64,000 nucleotides of DNA from Sepioteuthis lessoniana (GCA_963585895.1 OY757904.1:158454749-158518748); one strand, 5' to 3'. Positions 11,380-22,856 are shown, counted from the stretch's first letter. Notes: generated by a model from the sequence alone, not told the origin. Translations and numbers: made by a program.

Positions 11380-11830
11380 TCATAGAATCAACCTTTGTCA
11401 ACAATGTAACGTGCTGCATCCAGGTCTTATCTCCTGTGATCAGCTCCCTTATACCATTCCAAAAACTGAAAAGAAATATTAATTTAGTCAATTGTTTTGG
11501 GACCCAACAAGATGACTTTTTTAAACTTCTTGTGGATGATTTCCTGAACCCTCAACTTAAAAAAAAATTAACTTTTATATCACAAAGTATGTGCCATTTA
11601 TAATCTTGAATCAAAGTTTCAATGCATGCAATGTTGTCGTTTATTGTTGATGAACATGGACACCCTACACAACACTCATCCTATCAATACATTTCACCAG
11701 ACTGATATCTGCTTCATGTTCACCATACACAGCAACAAGTTCACAATGAATTGCTGTTATTTTTGCCCTTGTTATACAAAAATCTTTTATGATACATCTC
11801 AGTCCATTGTTTTATAGTGGTAGTCATCTT
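11380..11830 (-). pseudogene. Mariner-like transposase relic
   Basis: Minus-strand translation, with stops and frameshifts, gives SCWVPKQLT, then RELITGDKTWMQH. These correspond to the mariner segment R-W-V-P-x-x-L-T ... I-x-G-D-E-T-W that carries the first catalytic Asp. An IKQWTEMYHKRFLYNKGK segment lies further 5'. Short fragment, inactive, in intron 5. Confidence 0.6.
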
Positions 11831-12384
11831 TATTCTATCATCACATATGTATGTATGTATGTATAAAGGCTGTTTTGGTTATTACTAGAAGAATTGTTTA
11901 CTCCCTGTTGCTTTGTATTTGTAACTTTCACAATGTTTTAATTCCAGTTGATTTATGTCTATCTGAACATTACTTGTATAGACCTATCAGTGGGATAATA
12001 GACATATATGTTCATTTTTCAGATTTAAAATCTAATTTGAATCCATCAGAAATATTGAAATATATATACGTTTGTTGTTTTCATTATTTCACTAATAATG
12101 AAAGTCCTTTTATCTGATATAAAAAGGATTTTATTTATAGGGTTTTACTAAAAAGTTCTTGGCTTAAAACAAGTTAATAATTTTTTAAAGAAAGGTTGAA
12201 GGAATTTGAAAAACTGTGTTTTGTGTGTTGAATTACAGGATGAATATGTGAAATTGCACTGGGTCATATTGTCTTATTGTTCAGGCTGAGAACTTTTCAG
12301 ACATTCTTATGTAAATAGTATAACTGTAAGCAAATCAATTGTTTAAGTGATCAATGAAAACTCTGCCATTTAGAGGAGGGGAAT

Positions 12385-12630
12385 ATTGTAACAATTGTTG
12401 GCAAAGAAAATGGAACTAGTGACCCAAGTTCAAATTGTGGATAGGGCTGTTTCCATTTCATATAGCGTTATTACCCTTGAGAAAGGTATAAAACTGATTG
12501 TTCTTGTCCTAGCTATGGGTAAATTGTAGGACAGAATGGGCTCTTTAACCATAGTAAGGCAACCAGTCAAAGAGAAGGAAAACTCTGAATTCAAACCAGT
12601 TGTGTGCTACTTAAAAATTTACTTTGTGTT
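12385..12630 (+). mobile_element. SINE-A copy abutting the exon 6 acceptor
   Basis: The diverged head (TTGTAACAATTGTTGGC), box B-like AAGTTCAAATTGTGG, TACCCTTGAGAAAGG block, GGTAAATTGTAGGACAG block and GGAAAACTCTGAATTCAAA block are all present. The family's TTGACCTTGTGTCACATCC tail breaks off at TTTACTTTGTGTT and runs straight into the polypyrimidine tract of exon 12656. Confidence 0.7.
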
Positions 12631-12655
12631 CTTTTCTTTTTTCTTTTCATTGTAG

Positions 12656-12778
12656 GAATTGTACACAAATTACTGAACCATACGGAAGATTTTGGTGTAA
12701 CGGATGCCATCTCCTGCAGTGAGGATTCTCTTTTCACCTCTGCTTATGATATAGATAATGGATTGGCTTATATTAATG
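12656..12778 (+). CDS. WD40 protein, exon (residues 205-245)
   Basis: The acceptor is TTTTCATTGTAG and the donor AATG|GTAAGA. It encodes GIVHKLLNHTEDFGVTDAIS, a GH-type turn replaced by NHTEDFGV, then SLFTSAYDIDNGLAYIN. A degraded SINE-A (about 12385-12630) ends about 25 bases before the exon, right at the polypyrimidine tract. An 8.7-kb intron follows. Confidence 0.88.
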
Positions 12779-13019
12779 GTAAGAGGACTTTTACTCTTCC
12801 TTCCAAAATTGTTTTATTGTTTTCTTTAATAATCGTTAAAAAATAAGTACAAGTATCTCCATTTCTATATATATATATATATATGATCAGTAAATTGTTA
12901 TGTGATCAGTAAATTGTTATGTATATTAGACAAAAATGAAAATACTGACATCTTGCTTTATCAGATATATTTACTAAAATTACATGAAAATATCTTGAAA
13001 TATCATGGATGAATTTATT

Positions 13020-14110
13020 CAAAGAAATGACCATTGACTTCAACCATGGCTTCTAGATGACTTTGGAATCTCTTGTAAGTCCTTCTGACAGTCTCCTTAT
13101 CTAAATGCTGCCATTATCCTTGCCTTCAGTTCATCTTTGGTGTTGCATGGAGTTTTGTTGGTCTCTCACTCAACTGCATCCTACACATAATAATCAAAGG
13201 GATCGCAATCTGGGGAATTAGGCAGCCAAATGTTAGGGGGTGATGTGATTGCAAAAATTTTCTTACAACTAATACTGTGTTCTCCTGCTGCTTGTGTGGC
13301 ATGGCATAGAGTTCTACTGTCAGTTGTATACGGTCTTCTAGAAGCCATCCTCTTGACCTAGGGCAAAACTACTTCTTTCAGGCACTTGAGTCTGAAGCCA
13401 TGTGGGGAGAAGAATATTTCTAGTCACTACCCCTAACCCCAAGATGTGGACTGGGTGTTTGGTTTTCATCAATATCGGTACAAATTGTGGGGATAGAACA
13501 AGCCAATTGTTGTTTTGTGAGTTCACCATTTGATCCTAGTCGAAATTTTTCTCAACTGAGAAAAAAACAAAGAATGTTCAGTTGGAGAGAATGATTGAGT
13601 TTGTTCAAAATCTTTGCAGTGTCGTCTTTCCTCTTATCTTTCACGGACGGTGATAAAAATTGGTCCTTTCTCATCTTATATTAAGAAATACTGAATGTCT
13701 TTGTGTACTATCTGTCTCATAAGAAACTCAAACAGTCCCATGTCTCCAGCTATGGACCTGATTGATTTGCTGGGATCATTGTCAATCATAACCTGGATCT
13801 CATCAACAAATTTGAGAGTTTTTTTTGTATGAGAATGATCAGAGCTTCCAAACTGCTGTACCTTTGTAATTATCATTGAATTCATCCTTCAACTTTTTTT
13901 TTAATCCTTTTCATTGTCCTCAGATTGACACCCAAACATTGTGAAATCTTCATATTGGTGTTTCCAGCATGAATACTGCACAGTACAGAATGCTGTTTCC
14001 AAATTTCTGGAGGAGTGAATTGCATCTTTGTGCTGCTTTCCTCACAGACAGTACGCAACTGACCCTTGTTTGCTGCAAAGTAAACAAAATCTGAAACAAA
14101 CAAAGCACAT
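13020..14110 (-). pseudogene. Mariner/IS630-type transposase relic
   Basis: Reading from high to low coordinates on the minus strand: an N-terminal helix-turn-helix region (FTPPEIWKQHSVLCSI, GVNLRTMKRIKKK, 14050-13890), then IDNDPSKSIRSIAGDMG (about 13780) and VHKDIQ. Next comes the position of the first catalytic motif near 13550, where the usual S-D-E reads S-V-E, then MVNSQNNNWL and TKHPVHI, and a C-terminal remnant to about 13020. Several frameshifts; plainly dead. Intron 6. Confidence 0.75.
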
Positions 14111-14181
14111 GCGGAAAATTAGTAATTTTAAAGGGCAACAATTTACCCATTCCACCCCATATATATAAACTGGTGGGCAAA

Positions 14182-14560
14182 AAAATGAATCTGGGTCATA
14201 TTTATAGTTTTATTGAAATAGACTTAACATAAGTAGGAAAAATGCAAAACAAAACATTCAATACGTAATGGCTTTATTATGGAACTTTTTGATTAAAGCA
14301 ATTCTTTTAGGAATGTTGGCTGTCTGTTTTTTACATTGGTCAATAGAAATGTTTTCCCATTCATTCTTAATTGCTTCTCACATCGTATCTTCATTAAAAA
14401 ACATCTTACCAGACAGCTTTCGCTTTATCAAACTCCAAAATATTTTTAATAGGATTTAAATCTAGACTTTGTCCAGGCCATAACATCACTTGTAATGAGT
14501 TTTCAGAAAACCACTTTTTTATTAATTTAGCAGTATGAGAAAGTGTGCTATCATGTTGAA
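14182..14560 (-). pseudogene. Tc1-type transposase C-terminal fragment
   Basis: The minus strand reads STLSHTAKLIKKWF, then VMLWPGQSLDLNPIKNI, then a degenerate C-terminus (IKNEWENISIDQCKKQ). This matches the Tc1 stretch W-P-x-Q-S-x-D-L-N-P-I-E-N, with the catalytic Glu replaced by Lys. Only the last third of the family's length is present. Confidence 0.7.
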
Positions 14561-14812
14561 AATGATCAGTTTCATTTTTATAATTTTGTTTTTTATTTTC
14601 TTTTTCATTAAGTTAATATATATAGGTAATATTAAAATTTTGCAACTCATAATTCCTCTTCCTACTACTCTGAATTTCATGTTCTTGAGGTTAGTAATTG
14701 GATGATGAGGCAATACATTTGTCCCATTTAAATATATATTATTCTCTTTAGAGTTAAAATTGTAAGTCATATGACTTGAACTAGTCAGGTGGCAAGTGAC
14801 AAAGGATTGGTT

Positions 14813-15275
14813 TGATATGGTTTGATGGCATATCAACCGTTGTTGGTTATTGAATGCCAAATACTGTTTAAATATATATATTAGACATATATGATTTTGT
14901 TTGATTGGGTTTTATGGCATATCAACCATTGTAGATTATTTAATACTAAATCCTCTTTATACATATATATTAAATATCTATGATTTTGTTTGATTGGGTT
15001 TTATGACATATCTGCCATTGCAGGTATTTAATGCCAAATCCTCTTTATACATATATCTTAGATATATATGCTTTGTAAACACATTTTGTTGATAACATTT
15101 TTAAACGAGCCTGAGCTCATTTTTTTGCACACAGTTAAATGATCAAACAGTTCTATTTCTAGTAATTCAATTTAGCATAAGTCATTTGTTTACCCATTGT
15201 TTAAATGTCAAACAGTTCTATTTGATCGATAAATAGGACTCTATCAAGTGCTACCACTCCAGGTCAGAGTACTTA
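14813..15275 (-). mobile_element. 48-bp-unit element with tail present three times
   Basis: The tail block (TTTGATGGCATATCAACC and variants) occurs at 14815, 14905 and 14996 with about 91-bp spacing. Then come a linker (AACATTTTTAAACGAGCC), one or two diverged units with GCACACAGTTAAATG, and the arm (GTGCTACCACTCCAGGTCAG) to about 15275. Confidence 0.65.
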
Positions 15276-15720
15276 TTGAAGATCTTATGAATTTATTGAT
15301 AAAAAGCTTTCAAAAAATGTTTGTATAGAAGTCTTATAGAAAGAACTGATGGATATTGCATTGAAAGTTACTTGAATTTCATCAATGTTTCTTATTTTGC
15401 CCCTAAAAAGTTTCTTCTTGTGGATTTATTCTAAATTTATGAAATTCAAATATTTGAATTGGGGTGATTGGGCCTTCTATGTCAGTTCATCTTTTCAAAC
15501 TATCTGATGCGGCATGCCATCAAGATATTTTTCCTATGTGCCATGTACTGATTGCAAGTGAGTTGGTGCATAGCTTTCATTTCCAATCAACTTTTATGTC
15601 TATATGTTGTATTGTATCACAGCGCAGGAAAACAATAAATTAATTTTATGTTATAAAATAATAATAAATGTGATTGTAAAAATAAAATAATAAAAATAAA
15701 CTATTATGTAAATTACACAA

Positions 15721-16064
15721 GAATGTTGAGAGCAGTATTGAACAAGTCCTGGCGACAACACCCCACGAGACACCAACTATACGGACACTTGCCCCCCATC
15801 ACGAAAACTATACAAGTTAGACAAACCAGACACGCGGGACACTGCTGGAGAAGCAAGGACAAGCTCATAAGTGATGTACTCCTATGGACCCCCACATATG
15901 GATGTGCAAAAGCAGGACGACCAGCACGAACTTACATACAGCAACTATGTGAGGACACAGGATGTAATCCTGAAGACCTGCCGGAGGCGATGAATGATAG
16001 GGAGAAGTGGCGAGAGAGGGTCAGGGATATCCGTGCTGGCGGCACGACATGATGATGATGATGA
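15721..16064 (+). mobile_element. LINE 3' end (C-terminal coding remnant, ATG-repeat tail)
   Basis: The 109-residue open frame at 15723-16052 reads NKSWRQHPTRHQLYGHLPP, then GHCWRSKDKLISDVLLW, AGRPARTYIQQLCEDTGC and EKWRERVRDIRAGGTT. It is the C-terminal tail of the LINE family relic at 1-1960, followed by an (ATG)n tract typical of RTE-like 3' ends. Three other copies lie at 16137, 36116 and 47781. Not a host gene. Confidence 0.75.
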
Positions 16065-16136
16065 TGATTATGTAAATTAAACAATACAGAAAGATTTAAT
16101 GTATTTTCATTTTTACATTAGATGTTATTTATATAT

Positions 16137-16440
16137 ATCATCATCATCATGTTGCGCTATCAGCATGGATATCCCTGACCCTCTCTTGCCACCCCTCCCT
16201 ATCATCCATTGCTTCTAGTAGGTCCTCAGGGCTACATCCTGTATCGGTAAAGAGCTGCTATACTTAGGTTTGGGCTGGTCATCCTGCCTTTGCATGTCCA
16301 TGTGAAGGGGTCCACAGGAGTACATCACTTATGAGCATGTCCCTACTTCTCCAGCAGTGTCCCGCATGTCTGGTTCGTCTAATTTTGATAGTTTTTGTGA
16401 TGGGTGGTAGGTGGCTGTACAGCTGCTACACTACAGTCTC
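16137..16440 (-). mobile_element. LINE 3' end, inverted relative to 15721
   Basis: A (CAT)n tract, then the reverse complement of the LINE tail at 15721-16064, diverged, with the frame broken. The two form inverted repeats with about an 80-bp spacer in intron 6. Confidence 0.7.
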
Positions 16441-16589
16441 CAATAGAAACTTGCCACCTACTGCCAATCGATGATTTGCATACCAGCATTGGTATATACA
16501 CCACATTTTGAGTAGCTCTGTTTTATGACATCAAATAATCTATTTTTTATTAAAATAAAATAATAGTGGTGCTATTTAACCTATATTTA

Positions 16590-16735
16590 GGGGGATAAGC
16601 AGCTTCATCCTTTTCTCTAGGTTATTCATCCGAAAGTAAACATAATAGTGTGAATGGAATTCAAACTGTCTTACTATGATGTCACTGTTCAGCATGTTAA
16701 GCATGATGCCACAGGGACTTCCCCTTTAATTTCGT
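16590..16735 (-). mobile_element. SINE-B copy (truncated)
   Basis: Reverse complement of the SINE-B head and body. The head at the right end (GGGGAAGTCCCTGTGGCATCATGC, reverse complement) contains the tRNA-like boxes, and the AGGGGGATAAG block lies to the left. Diverged. Confidence 0.55.
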
Positions 16736-16739
16736 ATTT

Positions 16740-17990
16740 ACAAGTTAATTTTACCATTTTGTTTACATAGCAGAATGCTGGCATAAAAAAAAAAATTAAA
16801 GAAATGACACCATTTGATTATGACGTGATGATAGCAGACATGTTTTTTTTCTTTAAAATATTAGCAAATACACTTGTAGCAGTCATTGTACAATTGGTAA
16901 AATTGTTTTTGAAAAGAAAGTTTGATCAATAATCATAATTGATATTTGCTGATTATTGTAAAAAAATTTGTTTTGACTGGAATGGTTCATTCCCTTCGGA
17001 TGTTTTCATTTTTGATTGAACAGACTTATATATTCAATAATTGATATTATTTTGTTGTTTAGTTTTAAGAGCACTGATTAAGATGTTTTCAAGTTTATTA
17101 CTGTTGAAATATTTGATACGAAGCAAAAAAATATGAATGGATTCAAATTTTTATCTCTTGAAGTCAATCAATTCAAAGAGTTTTCTTTTAAAAAATGATG
17201 AAGATAACCCTAAATGCTTATAAATTAACAAAGATAATTTGGAAGTAAATATTTAATATTTAAATGTTTCATTACATTATCTTTTTATGGCATGCAATAT
17301 TAAATGTTGTATTCTTATAACCAGAGAAATTTACTTCTATTTATAATCTCCTGAGGGATGATGCAAATAAACATTGAAATATTTTTCAAATCATCTTAAG
17401 TTCTAATTTGTTCCTCAAATATCTATATTCTTTAAAGAGATTAATCTTCATCTTTTATATCTTTAATTTTTCTCACATGATTTTTTGAAATTTTAAAATG
17501 AATTGAATTTAAATGATTCTAAAATTTATTTGTTTGGAACAGTATATCATTTGAAAAAAAAATGAATAAAGCTGAAAATTTCTATTTAGGTTTTTTTTCT
17601 TTTGTCTTTTTCTTTCTCCCTTTCCTTTTAGATACTCCATTATAGTAAATGTCTTTGATGAAACAAGATAGGCATGAACCCTTACACTCCCCTTATTTCC
17701 TCTTTCTTCTGGTGCCACCTAGCTTCCACCATCAACTTAGACTGTCACAGTCAAAAACCAAATTAGCTCCTACCACCATCACTCAAACCTATATCTATTT
17801 CTTTCCCTCTTCTTTCCCTCTCTTGTCTTTTGACCCTTCCCCTCCTTTTATGCCTTTTGGCATCTTCTATTTGTTTATATTTTTCCTCATTTGCTAAAAA
17901 GTTGAAAAACACATAAAATGTTTAGTCTGATGAAGTTCTTCTGTTAAATTAAGAATGAAATATTACCACTAAAGTGATTTATCCACTTTT
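16740..17990. other. Intron 6 stretch, nothing recognised
   Basis: AT-rich sequence without a recognisable repeat or reading frame; a short CT-rich stretch occurs near 17600 and 17800. Confidence 0.55.
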
Positions 17991-18117
17991 CCAATTATTT
18001 TTATCATTCATATATATATATATATACTATTTGATAAGTCATGCCAATCATATCAGGTAGCTTTTATTGGATATCAAGTGACAACAAGTCTTCTCAATAG
18101 TCTACTACAAGGGTTGT

Positions 18118-18360
18118 AGTCTCTGTGGGGTAATGGCTAAAGTGCTTGATAGCAACATCATAGTAAGCAAATTTGAACTCTGATTGTGTTATTATGTTTA
18201 CTTTTAGACTAATACCCTTCAGAAAGGCATGAACTCCCTTATTCCCCTCTCCCATAACTATAGGTTAAATAGCATCACTGCTGTTCTTCTTGAAGGATGG
18301 CTTTGGCATTAAATAACCTATGAAGGTTGATATGCCATTAAATAAAGAAACCAATCCAAA
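18118..18360 (+). mobile_element. SINE-B copy
   Basis: tRNA-like head (CTCTGTGGGGTAATGGCTAAAGTG, box A-like; CAAATTTGAACTCTG, box B-like), body with CCTTCAGAAAGGCATGAACTCC and GGTTAAATAGCA, and the family's tail GAAGGTTGATATGCCATTAAA followed by TAAAGAAACCAA. Full length, about 240 bp, diverged. Confidence 0.75.
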
Positions 18361-18570
18361 CCTAGTCTAGCACATTCCTTAATATTTGAGCTGATTTTTT
18401 TCTTTCAATTCTTCCTTAAATTTTTGAATCTAATGTCTTAGTTTTCATTTGTAAAAAATTTTTTATAGCATTTGTCTTCTTGTTTCATATCTAATTAAAG
18501 TTTTGAAGAAGAAAAGTAAAAATATTGCAGATTACTTAATTCCTCACTTGGATAAAGTATTGTTATTTAC

Positions 18571-18826
18571 GAGGGTCATTCAGGAGATATGTGTGTGTGT
18601 GTGTGTGTGCGTGTGTGTGTAAATATATATTTATATGTTTATGTATATGTGTGTGCCTGTAAATGTACATATGAGGGTCGTTCAAGAGATGTTTGTGTGT
18701 GTATGACTATATATTTATATACCTGTCTAAATGCATGTGCCTGTGAATGTACATATTAGGGTCATTCAAGAGATGTGTATGTAAATATATATTTATATGC
18801 CTGTGTATGTACATATGAGGGTCATT
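18571..18826 (+). repeat. Tandem units carrying a mariner TIR-like motif
   Basis: GAGGGTCATTCA or close variants occur at 18571, 18673, 18757 and 18817, each followed by (TG)n/TATATTTATATG spacers of 60-100 bp. The last one is the left TIR of the mariner remnant. Confidence 0.65.
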
Positions 18827-19354
18827 TAATAAATAAAGAGAATTTTTTTGAAAAAAGCAAAACAAATTTTTTTAGAATTTTCCCCATAAATATAAATTGC
18901 TTCATAGCAAAAATTATTTCAATCATTTTAAAATATTTGTTTTGTGGCTATTCAAAATGATGGAAAATCAAACAGTGTTCCTGGCTTGAACAGAGGTCTG
19001 TCATCAAATTTTTGGTGGTTTAGGAGTGCAAACCTTGTGAAAATTTATAGAACAATGTGTGATGTGTATGGAGAAGCATGTTTTAGTCAAAAAGTGTTTA
19101 TGAATGGGCCAAGCATGAATTTGTCGCTACAAGTTTGAGTTGAAAAGACAATCTAGGGAGTGGAAACTCATTGAATCTCTGGTAAAGAAAAAGTTTTGTA
19201 TTGAGCTGTCAGTAAAGAAGGTCATGCTGAAAGTGTTCTGGGACATAAAAGGACCTATCACTATTGATTATTTTTAAAAAGGTGCAAATATAAAAAGTGT
19301 TTCTTATTGTTGACTACTTAAGCAAAATTCACCTTATTTATTGAATGACCCTTA
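18817..19354 (+). mobile_element. Short mariner remnant with TIRs
   Basis: The left end GAGGGTCATTTAATAAATAA and right end TTATTTATTGAATGACCC are inverted copies. Inside is a frame (18944-19138) with SSNFWWFRSANLVKIYRTMCD and GEACFSQKVF, the N-terminal HTH of mariner transposases. About 540 bp against the usual 1.3 kb, so most of the transposase is deleted. MITE-like. Confidence 0.75.
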
Positions 19355-19484
19355 TATTCTCATCTTAAACGTTTTTATTATTTTATTACATTGCTTCTTT
19401 GATCAGTGGTTCAGCCTTTAAATAACTAAATACTGTTATACTCTTTGCCATAAACTGATGACCTGAGTAAAATTGTAATGAAAA

Positions 19485-20880
19485 TGATGGTTGATTTGGC
19501 ATATCAACTCCTTATGGGTTATTTATTCCTGAAACTTGATTTATTTCTAAATGTTTCATAACAATCATAGTTATATTTCAATGTTCCATTGTATATTTTT
19601 TTATTTTGCATTTTATGTTTACAATCATTTGTTTGTATTCAGTTTTATGGTTTCTAGTATTCCTTTCAAACACTAATAATTTGCAAGCAATTATATGGTT
19701 TCAAGTATTCCTTTCTAACACTAATAATTTGCAAGCAATTATATGGTTTCAATTATTCCTTTCTAACACTAATAATTTGCAAGCAATTATATGGTTTCAA
19801 GTATTCTTTTCAAACACTTATAATTTGCAAGCAATTATATGGTTTCAAGTATTCCTTTCTAACACTAATAATTTGCAAGCAATTATATGGTTTCAAGTAT
19901 TCCTTTCTAACACTAATAATTTGCAAGTAATTATATGGTTTCAAGTATTCCTTTCAAACACTTATAATTTGCAAGCAATTATATGGTTTCAAGTATTCCT
20001 TTCTAACACTAATAATTTGCAAGCAATTATATGGTTTGAAATATTCCTTTCTAACACTAATAATTTGCAAGTAATTATATGGTTTCAAGTATTCCTTTCA
20101 AACACTAATAATTTGCAAGCAATTATATGGTTTCAAGTATTCCTTTCAAACACTTATAATTTGCAAGCAATTATATGGTTTCAAATATTCCTTTCTAACA
20201 CTAATAATTTGCAAGCACTTATATGGTTTCAATTATTCCTTTCTATCACTAATAATTTGCAAGTAATTATATGGTTTCAAGTATTCCTTTCTAATACTAA
20301 TAATTTGCAAGTAATTATATGGTTTCAAGTTTTCCTTTCAAACACTAATAATTTGCAAGCAATTATATGGTTTGAAATATTCCTTTCTAACACTAATAAT
20401 TTGCAAGTAATTATATGGTTTCAAGTATTCCTTTCAGACACTTATAATTTGCAAGCAATTACATGGTTTCAAGTATTCCTTTCTAACACTAATAATTTGC
20501 ATGTAATTATATGGTTTCAAGTATTCCTTTCTAACACTTATAATTTGTAAGCAATTATATGGTTTCAAGTATTCCTTTCTAACACTAATAATTTGCAAGC
20601 AATTATATGGTTTCTAGTAACTAATAATAAAAGTCCGTAATGAAAAAAATTATAACTTCAAATGACTATTCTTAATACAAATAATTCATACACAGTTATA
20701 TGGTATCAAGTATTCCTATCCTATTTACACAAAACTATTTGCCCTTAACAGGTAATACCATTCTGAGTCAGAGTGGACCTGGAAGTAATGGCAATGAAGG
20801 GGTACTCCTCATTCCCCAAAGCTCCAAAACTGAAGCCTCACCACCAAATGCAACTTTGTATCATATTCTAGAAACATGAT
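19485..20880 (-). mobile_element. 48-bp-unit element with about 20 internal units
   Basis: Tail block (GATTTGGCATATCAACTCC, about 19490), linker to about 19640, a long tandem array to about 20625, a few diverged units, then the arm (TAACAGGTAATACCATTCTG, GAGTCAGAGTGGACCTGG) to about 20880. Same architecture as the short copies, but with the internal repeat expanded. Confidence 0.75.
19640..20625. repeat. 48-bp minisatellite array, about 20 units
   Basis: Head-to-tail units of the pattern GCAATTATATGGTTTCAAGT + ATTCCTTTCTAACACTAATA + ATTTGCAA. Units differ by scattered point changes. Because 48 is divisible by three and no stop falls in one frame, the array reads as a 314-residue open frame with a 16-residue period. 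Variants are mostly non-synonymous, so this is not a protein gene. Confidence 0.95.
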
Positions 20881-21488
20881 GAAATGCAACTAGAATTATG
20901 ATGAAACTAATTAACCTTTTGAGCCCTGAACTGCTTTATTTTCTGCCATTTAATTATGATTTACATACTGGTAATCTGGTGCTATCTTGTGTGTGTGTAT
21001 GTGGGGAGGGATAAAAGTACCAATGGTATACTGGTGTAGTGGGGTCAACAAGTTAAAGCTGATATTTTATTTGGATTTATTTCCTATAAATGAAATTTTA
21101 CTTTCTTTTCACAAGGAAAAGTAGATTTTGCAAGAAGTTATCCGCAAATTTCCATAGATTTAGTAAAAACATTATTTATTTGAAGTGAAAAAAAAACTTG
21201 TTTAATTTTTGCATGTAAGCAAAGTGCATAAAATGATTAAAGATGAAAATATATAAAACAAAGAAGATATTTTCTGAAAAGTATTTTAATCAAATGCATA
21301 AACATATTGATCATATTGTCAAATATAAAAGATTTGGTTTTAATCTGAAATTCAAAATCAAGTTCTGCCTAACGTTTAATGTTTGTGGTGGACAGTGTGT
21401 ATTTTTTGAAATGGTGGTATATTTCAAATTTGGTCATTTCATTTAAATCAAAAATCTGATTGCAATTGTTTTTTTTTCTTTTTGTCAG

Positions 21489-21651
21489 TACGAACACTTC
21501 CAGATGCTGAGTATGTTGGCACACTCAATGATGAGGTCACAGGTCAGATAAAATGCATCCATTGTTGTCGGGGATCTGTTTCCACTGGAGATTTGTTACT
21601 TGCAGTTGGTGGACTTGAATTGAAGATTTGGAAACTTATTGCTTCTTCAAG
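21489..21651 (+). CDS. WD40 protein, exon (residues 246-299)
   Basis: Acceptor TTTTTGTCAG, donor CAAG|GTCAGT. It encodes VRTLPDAEYVGTLNDEVTG, an I-K-C-I-H strand and LLLAVGGLELKIWKLI, the last recognisable propeller strand. It ends two bases into an Arg codon completed in exon 36817 (phase 2). The next intron is 15.2 kb. Confidence 0.9.
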
Positions 21652-22053
21652 GTCAGTAAAGAATTTTTATTCATTGTATTTCTCTTGTTGGAAACTTTAT
21701 TTTGTTGTAGATTCATTTTGTAAATAAAACATTTTAATTAGCTGATAAATAATTAAAATGTGATATATTTTGCTGTATAAATTTCATAGTTGGACAATTT
21801 TTTGAGAGATTCAGAAAATTCTTCATTGATCTTTGATATCTGAAAAATCAAATCAAATAAAACCAAATTATGACCCCTCTTTTTTTGTATGTCCATAAAT
21901 GGAGTCTGATGGTTATGTATTGACCTATATTTATCTGTTTGTCTATGCAATATCTCTAAAAGATCTCTATGAATATCACATGAGACAAGTGAAATATCTT
22001 CTTGTTACAAGAAGAGGATCTCTTCATCATCTCCTTAACAACTGTCTCAAAGC

Positions 22054-22136
22054 TTTCACTGACAGGTGCTATTGTTGGCACCATAATCAAGGATTTCACT
22101 GACAGGTGCTATTGTTGGCACCATAATCAAGGATTT
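22054..22136. repeat. 40-bp direct duplication
   Basis: The segment starting TTTCACTGACAGGTGCTATT is present twice in tandem (22054 and 22094) without visible differences. Intron 7. Confidence 0.9.
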
Positions 22137-22392
22137 AAAGTGATTGCAGCTGTAATTGGTACAGTCATACAAACCACCAAAGAAAGAAAATCATCTACTT
22201 TATGAAAGTTAGAAAGAAGACTCATTTAGTGACACATTTTCTCAGTCCCATATTGGCAACTGAGAGTGGATTTTGAAATTATCTAATCACCATCATACAA
22301 ACAACACTCTACTCAGACTTGGTTATCTTCTCAGGATGGAACCAAGAAGTTGATCATGTGAGAATTAACAGTACTTTGGGAGGTGCATCTGG

Positions 22393-22852
22393 TGTAACAT
22401 ATTGACCCTCGACTGAGCCATCAATCAAGAGATGCACCTGTGTAAATAAGCGGAAGAACAGCGGAAGCAGGTGGGTAGTGAGACAATTATATAACCTGGT
22501 GCCTGAAGTGGTTCGAGCCAGTTGGTGTCAGTTGGGGACAAGATGCCAACGTGAGAGCCAGCAGCAGACAGAGGGCTTGCGGCCCTCAGTGACCCACGGT
22601 TGAGCAACCCAGCCAGGATGCGAAAGAAGTGCTGCTATGGTCAGAAGAACTTTAGGTCAATATGTAGTAGTCTGTCCCTGTCTCTGACTGACCTCTCACA
22701 CACAACCAACATCAACCCTTTCGAGAATAAAGTATGAGAGATATATTTTTATAAAGAAGTGTGTTTGTTTGTTCATTGAAGTTGTCATTATGTTTGACTA
22801 TGTTTCCACTTATATTTGTATTATGTATATATATATATGTGGCTATACAACA
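22393..22852 (+). mobile_element. Solo LTR, 460 bp, with 4-bp TSD
   Basis: Starts TGTAACATATTGACCC and ends GGCTATACAACA. It is flanked by CTGG at 22389-22392 and 22853-22856. AATAAA at 22727-22732 followed by GT-rich sequence suggests plus orientation. More GC-rich than the intron around it. A small open frame on the minus strand is incidental. Confidence 0.75.
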
Positions 22853-22856
22853 CTGG

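Noticed and set aside
15723..16052. Host gene encoding the 109-residue WRQHPTRHQLYGHLPP-type protein
   Set aside because: It is the C-terminal remnant of a LINE, present three more times in this window.
19606..20550. 314-residue protein with 16-residue repeats
   Set aside because: It is the translation of a 48-bp minisatellite; changes between units are mostly non-synonymous and the flanks are repeat sequence.
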